Shown here: positions 23,415-29,291 of the stretch, piece by piece | How the letters are laid out: every line of letters begins with the position of its first letter | Numbering within the stretch: position 1 is the first letter of the stretch | Assembly (NCBI GenBank): GCA_016183945.1 | Contig: JACPDP010000025.1 | Coordinates: 1 to 29,291, forward strand | Direction: 5' to 3' | Origin: Magnetospirillum sp. | Lineage (GTDB): Bacteria; Pseudomonadota; Alphaproteobacteria; Rhodospirillales; Magnetospirillaceae | DNA length: 29,291 bases | The notes under the pieces: generated by a model | Database searches by the model: none | Told to the model about the DNA's origin: nothing | The model's input: only the letters and a program-made list of their open reading frames with translations | Program-made: the position numbers and the translations under genes

Positions 23415-24095
23415 TTGTCCGTTCGTCATATCCTTGCCGTGGTGCTGCTGGCCGGCCTGTGCGCATGCGCGCCGCCGCCGCGGCTGGCTGCGCCAGCGTT
23501 GCCACCCCCGCCCTCCCCGTCCCGGCTGATCGATCCCTATGCCGCCTGTCTCAAGGACTTGCGGGACGGTCGCGTCGCCTTCGAGCAGGTGAGCGAGTAC
23601 GAAACCGGCGGTTCATGCGGCATCGCCAATCCGGTCAGGGTCAGCGCCGCCCCGGCTGGCTGGAACCGGCCCGGGGTGATGTCGTGCGAGATGGCGCGGA
23701 CGGTTTCCCGCTTCGAGATCGAGGTGGTGCAGCCGCTGGCGTTGCGCCATTTCGGCCAGCCGGTGGCCCGCCTGCATCATATGGGGACCTACGACTGCCG
23801 CACCCAGCGGAGCTCCCCCAAGACCGCCTCGGCCGGCAAGGGAAAGACTGCGGGCCGCCTGTCCGAGCATTCCAAGGGTCAGGCTATCGACCTCGGCGGC
23901 TTCGAGTTGGCCGACGGCACCCTGGTGTCGGTCAAGAGGGACTGGCGCGGCACCGGGCAGAAAAGCGACTTCCTCCAGGCGGTGGCCCAGGCCTCGTGCC
24001 AAAGTTTCAACGTGGTGCTGACCCCCAATCACGACCGCATGCACCAGGATCACCTCCACCTGGACATAGGCCCGCATAGACTGTGCGGCTACTGA
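23415..24095 (+). CDS. Extensin-like C-terminal domain (M15-type) putative lipoprotein
   Basis: This protein of about 226 residues belongs to the bacterial 'extensin-like C-terminal' family, which resembles zinc D-Ala-D-Ala peptidases of the M15/VanY fold. It has a hydrophobic N-terminus ending LLAGLCAC, a probable though not ideal lipobox, then a Pro-rich stretch. The domain holds YETGGSCGIANPVRVS, MSCEMARTVSRFE, and the metal-site-like SEHSKGQAIDLGGF (His, Asp) and DRMHQDHLHLDIG (His). Several paired Cys suggest disulfides in the periplasm. The start is uncertain: TTG at 23415 gives the best signal peptide, but it is a rare codon. A cell-wall hydrolase gene follows after 56 bases, so both may act on peptidoglycan. 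Confidence 0.85.
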   Translation: MSVRHILAVVLLAGLCACAPPPRLAAPALPPPPSPSRLIDPYAACLKDLRDGRVAFEQVSEYETGGSCGIANPVRVSAAPAGWNRPGVMSCEMARTVSRFEIEVVQPLALRHFGQPVARLHHMGTYDCRTQRSSPKTASAGKGKTAGRLSEHSKGQAIDLGGFELADGTLVSVKRDWRGTGQKSDFLQAVAQASCQSFNVVLTPNHDRMHQDHLHLDIGPHRLCGY

Positions 24096-24151
24096 GGGTT
24101 CGCCCTCCGTCCGATGGACTCCATGACCCCGTTTCCTGAACTCTTGCCGTC

Positions 24152-24715
24152 ATGAACGGCAGGATGAGCACCATCGCCGTGGCGGCCCTGGTGGCGGTGG
24201 CAAGTCCATCGCTGCCGGCCGCCGCCCCCCCGCCTTCGCCGGCCGCCGCCGCCGAGCTTTACGCCCGCCGGCCGCCGCCCAGTGCGCCCCGGGTGCTGAC
24301 GGTTTCCCCGGCACAGTTCACCTGCCTGGCGCTCAACGTCTATTGGGAATCGCGTGGCGAGTCGCCGGCGGGCCAGGCGGCGGTGGCGCATGTCACCCTC
24401 AACCGGGTGGGCGCGCCAAGCTTTCCCAACACCATCTGCGGCGTGGTCATGCAGACCGGATCCGAGGGCGCGTGCCAATTCGTCTGGTGGTGCAGCAGCC
24501 GTCGCCGTCCCACCGACCCGGCGGCGTGGCGGAGGGCGCAGGACATCGCGCTGCGAGCCCTGGCCGGCAGTCCCGATCCCACCGGTGGCGCCCTCTATTT
24601 CCACCGTGTCGACGAGCATCCCACCTTTGCCGTCGGGCGCTACGCGGGCGATGTGCGTATCGGCGACCATCTCTTCTTTCGCCTCGCCGAAAAGGCGCAC
24701 CGCTACCGCTGGTAA
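24152..24715 (+). CDS. SleB-like cell wall hydrolase (Hydrolase_2 family)
   Basis: This 187-residue protein has a signal peptide (cleavage probably after about SLPAAA, residue 25) and a catalytic domain of the SleB/CwlJ Hydrolase_2 type. The core is CLALNVYWESRGESPAGQAAVAHVTLNRV, with the Glu in YWESRGE as the likely catalytic acid. It is followed by FPNTICGVVMQ, CQFVWWC and GALYFHRVDEHPTFAVG. SleB enzymes are lytic transglycosylases acting on spore cortex; in proteobacteria the same fold is assumed to remodel peptidoglycan. An internal Met at residue 5 is an alternative start, and neither start has a strong ribosome binding site. Confidence 0.9.
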   Translation: MNGRMSTIAVAALVAVASPSLPAAAPPPSPAAAAELYARRPPPSAPRVLTVSPAQFTCLALNVYWESRGESPAGQAAVAHVTLNRVGAPSFPNTICGVVMQTGSEGACQFVWWCSSRRRPTDPAAWRRAQDIALRALAGSPDPTGGALYFHRVDEHPTFAVGRYAGDVRIGDHLFFRLAEKAHRYRW

Positions 24716-24829
24716 GGCGCTGAAGACCCGATGTCCTGCCGGCCCCGCCGCGGTTCATCCGGCGTTCATGCCCATCATGTAATAAATCGCAATTGATCGG
24801 CCCGGTTCCCCCAACCCCCGGGCCGGGTC

Positions 24830-24866
24830 AAAATTCCCTCCCCCGGACCTGCCATCCGGGGGAGGG
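24830..24866 (-). terminator. Rho-independent terminator after phoH
   Basis: CCCTCCCCCGGA (24836-24847) and TCCGGGGGAGGG (24855-24866) are perfect 12-bp inverted copies around a 7-base loop. Read on the minus strand the stem is followed by AATTTTG. It lies 42 bases after the phoH stop. It could also block reading from the convergent hydrolase gene. Confidence 0.7.
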
Positions 24867-24908
24867 ATGTCGCTTTCCGAGGACCGCCGACCGCCCTCGG
24901 ACGCCGCC

Positions 24909-25640
24909 CTACAGCACCGCCAACATGCTGCCCACCAGGGGATGGCGGACGATGTCGCGTTCGTCCAGCTCGACCACCGCCACCTCGGGGAGAACCTTGA
25001 GGCGGGTGGCGATGTCGAGCAGGCCCGACAGTCCGGGCAGCAGGTCGCTCTGGTCGGGGTCGCCGGTCAGCACCATGGTGGAATGCCAGCCCAAACGGGT
25101 CAGCAGCATCTTGATCTGGCCGTAGGTGCAATTCTGTGCTTCGTCGATCACCACGAAGGCGTTGTTGAGGGTGCGCCCGCGCATATAGGCGATGGGCGCG
25201 ATCTCGATGCTGCCGTCGGCCAGCAACGCCCGCAACCGCTTGCCGCCCAGCCGATCCGCCAGGGCGTCGTAAAGCGGGCGCAGGTAGGGCGCCAGCTTTT
25301 CCTGAAGGTCGCCGGGCAAGAAGCCCAGCGGCTCGCCGGCCTCGACCGCCGGGCGCGACAGCATGATGCGCCCCACCCGGCCCTCCTCGAAGGCCTCCAC
25401 CGCCGCCGAGATGGCGAGATAGGTCTTGCCGGTGCCGGCCGGACCCAAGGCCAGGGTCAGGCTGAAGTCGTCGATGGCCCGGATCAGCGCCCGCTGATTG
25501 TCGCTCTGTGGCTTGACCTTGCGCAGATAGCTCTGGTCGCGCTGGCCGTCGTCGTCGTCGAGCGGCGTCCATCCCGCATCGGAATAAAGCGTCACCACCG
25601 GCTCTGACTTGGCGGCGGGCAGGCGAGCGCGTTTGGCCAT
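24909..25640 (-). CDS. phoH: PhoH-family ATPase (short form)
   Basis: PhoH-family proteins are P-loop ATPases related to superfamily 1 helicases; the role is unsettled, with links to RNA processing and phosphate stress. The 243-residue protein has KPQSDNQRALIRAI at 43-56, Walker A GPAGTGKT at 66-73, SRPAVEAGEPLGFLPGDLQEK at 95-115, Walker B FVVIDEAQN at 162-170 and LTGDPDQSD at 191-199. It lacks the N-terminal extension of YbeZ-type PhoH proteins (about 330 residues), and no ybeY gene is adjacent, so it is the stand-alone form. The ATG at 25640 has a GGGAGA ribosome binding site; the open frame extends 46 codons upstream but without family sequence. Confidence 0.93.
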   Translation of the reverse strand: MAKRARLPAAKSEPVVTLYSDAGWTPLDDDDGQRDQSYLRKVKPQSDNQRALIRAIDDFSLTLALGPAGTGKTYLAISAAVEAFEEGRVGRIMLSRPAVEAGEPLGFLPGDLQEKLAPYLRPLYDALADRLGGKRLRALLADGSIEIAPIAYMRGRTLNNAFVVIDEAQNCTYGQIKMLLTRLGWHSTMVLTGDPDQSDLLPGLSGLLDIATRLKVLPEVAVVELDERDIVRHPLVGSMLAVL

Positions 25641-25949
25641 GAGAGTGATCTCCCTGGTGTGGTTGCCTATGGAAATGATCGGATGTGCCGTCCGCCGCAA
25701 GGGCAGCGGGGCGGATGGGGGCGTGGCTGTGCTTGCTCGATCAGGGCGTCGCAACGAGGAACCCCTCCCCGGACTCATGCTTGAAAAGCCTAGTCAACCC
25801 GTGGGCGTTCTGTCGACAACAATGAGTGCCGTCACAGCAATGTCACACCGCGGGGGGAGGAAGGGGACGGCGGTCTCGTCTCCCGCATTGCCTCGTCGCT
25901 CCGCAGCCCCCATAACATTAAGGGGAACCACTTCCGAGAGGGCCGTTCC
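25641..25949. other. Divergent intergenic region between phoH and the glutamate dehydrogenase gene
   Basis: These 309 bases should hold the promoters of both flanking genes. A TTGACT read on the minus strand near 25789-25794 could be a -35 element for phoH, but no good -10 follows at the right spacing. A GAGAGGG before 25950 is the ribosome binding site of the dehydrogenase. I see no gene, repeat or strong hairpin. Confidence 0.5.
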
Positions 25950-28900
25950 ATGGCCGCCAGCCTGAAGGACCGCATCGCGTCGGACATCGCCGAACGGGCG
26001 CATCGGCGCTTGGGCGAGGCGGCGGCCGAGTTGGCCCGCGCCCTTGTCGCCGGAGTGGCGGCGGGCGACCTGGAGACCGCCAACACCGATGCGCTAACGG
26101 CGGCCGCGCTGGGGCTGTTCGCCTTCATGCGCAGCCGGCCGCCGGGCGAGGTCGCGCTGCGCGCCTTCAACCCGACGCCAAGCCAGGATGGCTGGCTCAG
26201 CCCTCATTCGGTGGTGGAGATCGTCAACGACGACATGCCGTTCCTGGTGGATTCGGTGGCGGCCGAACTCGGCCGGCGCGGCATCACCATCCATCTGCTG
26301 GTGCATCCGGTGTTGCCGGTGCGGCGCGATGGCGCCGGGCTGCTGTCGGCCATCGCGCCCGAGGGCCGGCCCGAATCGGTGATGCATATCGAGATCGACC
26401 GCCAGGATGCGCGGGCGCTTGCGGCGCTTGCGGCGCGGCTGGGCGAGGTGCTGGCGCAGGTCCGCCTTGCGGTGGGTGGCTGGCCGGCCATGCGCGGCCG
26501 CCTCCGCGAGGCGACGGCCGAACTGGCGAATTCCAGACCGCGCATGCCCCCGGAAGACGTGGCCGAGACGGTGGCCTTCCTGGACTGGCTGCATGACGAC
26601 CACTTCACCTTCCTGGGCAGCCGCAGTTTCGATTTCACCGCCGACGGCACCATCACCACGATGCCGGACAGTGGCCTGGGAATCCTGAGCGACGCGACGC
26701 AAAGGGTGTTCGACGACTCCATGGCGCTGGCCGATCTGCCGCCTGAACTCAAGGCCTTCCTGATGCGGCCCAGCCTGCTGCTGGTGACCAAATCGGGCCG
26801 TCACGCCGCGGTGCACCGGCCGGTTCATATGGATGTGATCGGCGTCAAACGTTTCGGCCGCGGCGGCGAGGTGGTGGGGATGCACGCCTTCCTCGGCCTG
26901 TTCACCTCCGCCGCCTACACCCGCAGCCCGGCGCAGATTCCGCTGCTGCGGCGCAAGGTGCAGACGGTGGTGGCGCGGGCCGGCTTCTCGCCGGCCTCCC
27001 ATGACGGCAAGGCGCTGGCCGCCATCCTCGACACCTATCCCCGCGATGAGCTGTTCCAGGTTTCCGACGAGGCGCTGTTCCATACCGCGCTGGGGGTGCT
27101 CGACATCCTCGACCGCCCGCGGCCGGCGCTGTTCGTGCGCATGGACGAGTTCGAGCGCTTTGCCTCCTGCCTGGTCTACGTGCCGCGCGACCGCTACGAC
27201 ACGCCGTTGCGTGTGGCGGTGGTGGCGCTGCTGGAGCAGGCCTTCGACGGCCGGCTGGAAGCCTATTACACCCAGGTGGCCGACCAGCCGCTGGCCCGGC
27301 TGCACATCCTGATCCGCGTCAAGCCGGGCGCGGTGCCGGTGGTGGACGTCAAGGCCCTGGAAGCGGCGATCGCCGGGGCGACCCGCTCATGGCCGGAGCA
27401 GTTGCAGCATGCCCTGGTGCAGGCCCATGGCGAGGGCGAGGGCGTCCGGTTGGCCCGGCGCTACGCCCAGGCCTTCCCCGCCTCGTACCGCGAGCGTGAT
27501 ACCGCCGCCGCCGCGGTGGCCGATATCGAGCACGTCGAAGCGGTAGCCTCCGGCGGCGACCTTGCCCTCGACCTGTGCCGCCGGCCGGAATCGGCGCCGC
27601 ATGAGGGCCGCCTCAAGGTCTACCGGCTGGGACGGCCGGTGCCGCTGTCCGACGTCCTGCCCATGCTGGAGGCCATGGGGCTGCGGGTCATCGCCGAGGT
27701 GCCGCACGAGATCCGGAGTGTCGGCGATTCGTCCCAGCCGGTGTGGATTCATGATTTCGCGGTGGAAACCGCCGATGGCTCGGCCATGGATGTCGCCGGC
27801 CGGCGCGGCGCCTTCCAGGAGGCGTTGGCGGCGGCATGGCGCAACGAGGCGGACAGCGACGGATTCAACCGCCTGGTGCTGGCCGCCGGCCTGGACTGGC
27901 GCGAAGTAGCCGTCCTGCGCACCTATGCCAAATATCTGCGCCAGATCGGCTCCGCCTACAGCCAGGCCTATATGGAGCGTGCCCTGGCCGACAACCCGGC
28001 GGCGGCGGCGGGCCTGGTGGCCCTGTTCCGGGCGCAGTTCGACCCGGCCGGGACGGGCGAGGCCTTCGAGGCGGACGCGGCGGTGGAGGCGGTCCTCGAC
28101 AAGGTCGCGGGCGCCGACGACGACCGCATCCTGCGCCGCATCCTCAATCTCATTCGCGCCACGCTGCGGACCAACTGGTTCCTCGGCCGTACCGCCATCG
28201 CGGTCAAGCTCGACAGCCGCGCCATCGACGAACTGCCCGCCCCCCGCCCCATGGTCGAAGTGTTCGTCTGCTCACCGGCGGTGGAGGCGGTGCATCTCAG
28301 GGGCGGCAAGGTGGCGCGCGGCGGCATCCGCTGGTCGGATCGCCGCGAGGATTTCCGCACCGAGGTCCTCGGCCTGATGAAGGCGCAGATGGTCAAGAAC
28401 GCCGTCATCGTGCCGGTGGGGGCCAAGGGCGGTTTCGTGGTCAAGCGCCAGCCGGCCAGCCGCGACGAGGCCATCGCCTGCTACAAGACCTTCATCGGCG
28501 CCCTGCTCGATCTCACCGACAATCTGGATGGGGCGCGGGTGGTTGCACCGGAGGGCATCCGGCGCCGCGACGGCGACGATCCCTATCTGGTGGTGGCGGC
28601 CGACAAGGGCACCGCCAGCTTCTCCGACATCGCCAACGCCATCTCGGTGGCGCGCGGCTTCTGGCTGGGCGACGCCTTCGCCAGCGGCGGCAGCCATGGC
28701 TACGACCACAAGGGCATGGGCATCACCGCCCGCGGCGCCTGGGAGGCGGTCAAGCGTCACTTCCGTGAGCTGGGCCGCGACGTGCAGGCCGAGGACTTCA
28801 CCGTCGCCGGGGTCGGCGACATGGCGGGCGACGTGTTCGGCAACGCCATGCTGTGCTCGCCACATATCCGGCTGGTGGCGGCGTTCAACCACAGCCATAT

Positions 28901-29291
28901 CTTCGTCGATCCCGACCCCGACGCGGCGCGCAGTTTCATCGAGCGGCAACGGCTGTTCCGCGAGACCCGGGCCTGGCCCGATTACGACCTGACGCTGATT
29001 TCCGAGGGCGGCGGCGTGTGGTCGCGCTCGGCCAAGACCATCCCCATCTCGCCGGCCATGCGGGCCCGCTTCGCCATCGAGGCCGCGAGTCTGGCGCCGG
29101 CCGAGCTGATCCGCGCCATCCTCAAGGCGCCGGTCGACCTGCTGTTCTTCGGCGGCATCGGCACCGTGGTCAAGGCTAAGGCCGAAAGCCATGCCGAGGT
29201 CGGCGACCGCGCCAACGACGTCATCCGCGTCGATGCCCGCCTGCTCAAGGCCCGGGTGGTCGGCGAGGGTGCCAATCTGGCGGTCACCCAA
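25950..29291 (+). CDS. NAD-specific glutamate dehydrogenase, large (about 180 kDa) type; 3' end outside the window
   Basis: This enzyme deaminates glutamate to 2-oxoglutarate with NAD+, feeding carbon into the TCA cycle. The frame runs 1114 codons from the ATG at 25950 to the window edge without a stop; full-length members are about 1600 residues. The N-terminal regulatory part contains SVVEIVNDDMPFLVDSV and FLDWLHDDHFTFLGSR, and the mid part LRTYAKYLRQIGSAYSQAYME. The catalytic domain begins with RGGIRWSDRREDFRTEVLGLMKAQMVKNAVIVPVGAKGG (about 790-828, Lys811 and Lys816 in the active-site segment). It continues with SHGYDHKGMGITARGAWEAVKRHF and ends at VVGEGANLAVTQ. It is not the small hexameric GdhA. 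Divergent phoH lies 309 bases upstream. Confidence 0.96.
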   Translation, partial: MAASLKDRIASDIAERAHRRLGEAAAELARALVAGVAAGDLETANTDALTAAALGLFAFMRSRPPGEVALRAFNPTPSQDGWLSPHSVVEIVNDDMPFLVDSVAAELGRRGITIHLLVHPVLPVRRDGAGLLSAIAPEGRPESVMHIEIDRQDARALAALAARLGEVLAQVRLAVGGWPAMRGRLREATAELANSRPRMPPEDVAETVAFLDWLHDDHFTFLGSRSFDFTADGTITTMPDSGLGILSDATQRVFDDSMALADLPPELKAFLMRPSLLLVTKSGRHAAVHRPVHMDVIGVKRFGRGGEVVGMHAFLGLFTSAAYTRSPAQIPLLRRKVQTVVARAGFSPASHDGKALAAILDTYPRDELFQVSDEALFHTALGVLDILDRPRPALFVRMDEFERFASCLVYVPRDRYDTPLRVAVVALLEQAFDGRLEAYYTQVADQPLARLHILIRVKPGAVPVVDVKALEAAIAGATRSWPEQLQHALVQAHGEGEGVRLARRYAQAFPASYRERDTAAAAVADIEHVEAVASGGDLALDLCRRPESAPHEGRLKVYRLGRPVPLSDVLPMLEAMGLRVIAEVPHEIRSVGDSSQPVWIHDFAVETADGSAMDVAGRRGAFQEALAAAWRNEADSDGFNRLVLAAGLDWREVAVLRTYAKYLRQIGSAYSQAYMERALADNPAAAAGLVALFRAQFDPAGTGEAFEADAAVEAVLDKVAGADDDRILRRILNLIRATLRTNWFLGRTAIAVKLDSRAIDELPAPRPMVEVFVCSPAVEAVHLRGGKVARGGIRWSDRREDFRTEVLGLMKAQMVKNAVIVPVGAKGGFVVKRQPASRDEAIACYKTFIGALLDLTDNLDGARVVAPEGIRRRDGDDPYLVVAADKGTASFSDIANAISVARGFWLGDAFASGGSHGYDHKGMGITARGAWEAVKRHFRELGRDVQAEDFTVAGVGDMAGDVFGNAMLCSPHIRLVAAFNHSHIFVDPDPDAARSFIERQRLFRETRAWPDYDLTLISEGGGVWSRSAKTIPISPAMRARFAIEAASLAPAELIRAILKAPVDLLFFGGIGTVVKAKAESHAEVGDRANDVIRVDARLLKARVVGEGANLAVTQ

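Noticed and set aside
28272..29291. 339-codon minus-strand frame at the right edge
   Set aside because: It is the complement of the glutamate dehydrogenase catalytic domain, whose motifs are unmistakable on the plus strand.
1..29291. CRISPR array, tRNA/rRNA genes, transposase or phage genes
   Set aside because: No regularly spaced repeats, no cloverleaf or rRNA-like segments and no recombinase or phage motifs were found on reading both strands.

Overview
The window looks like the origin-proximal part of a GC-rich alphaproteobacterial chromosome, most likely a member of the Rhodospirillales related to Magnetospirillum. The order hemE-hemH-hemJ-rho ... mnmE-mnmG-rsmG-parA-parB on one side, and RP001-type PPSR-maf-aroE-coaE-dnaQ-secB-fxsA-timA-mltA on the other, is a conserved alphaproteobacterial arrangement. 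The genus assignment is inference from gene order and protein character, not from a database search.

Layout. The left arm (minus strand, 151-5838) holds parB, parA, rsmG, mnmG and mnmE, with three 16-bp parS-type palindromes at 2412, 2484 and 4437. Two of them lie inside coding sequence. mnmG is broken as given by a 37-nt imperfect tandem duplication that shifts the frame. A block at 5853-10609 separates mnmE from rho. It holds a DUF6489-like gene and a [2Fe-2S] ferredoxin on the minus strand, and a four-gene plus-strand operon (YyaL-type thioredoxin-fold protein, Ogt-type DNA alkyltransferase, quinone oxidoreductase, unknown two-TM protein). Related GC-rich palindromic repeats sit at both ends. 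The minus strand then carries rho, hemJ, hemH and hemE (10620-14585).

The 408-bp gap 14586-14993 lies between hemE and the RP001/PPSR gene, which is the position of the chromosome origin in Caulobacter and Rickettsia. It contains several DnaA-box-like 9-mers, an AT-rich stretch and two perfect 10-bp inverted repeats. I read it as oriC. Transcription of the flanking conserved operons points away from it on both sides.

To the right, a tightly overlapping plus-strand operon (PPSR, maf, aroE, coaE, dnaQ) ends at a palindromic repeat region. Then come secB and fxsA (minus), timA and the lytic transglycosylase mltA (plus), a dihaem cytochrome c and mogA (minus), ybjQ, an extensin-like M15-type lipoprotein and a SleB-like cell-wall hydrolase (plus), phoH (minus), and the first 1114 codons of a large NAD-glutamate dehydrogenase that runs off the right edge.

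Functionally this is mostly housekeeping: chromosome segregation, U34 tRNA modification, late haem synthesis, transcription termination, shikimate/CoA synthesis, proofreading, protein export and peptidoglycan turnover. I saw no CRISPR array, prophage, transposase, tRNA or rRNA. I found no convincing new multi-gene system. The points most worth a second look are the origin, the parS cluster, the mnmG break and the repeat-flanked block.
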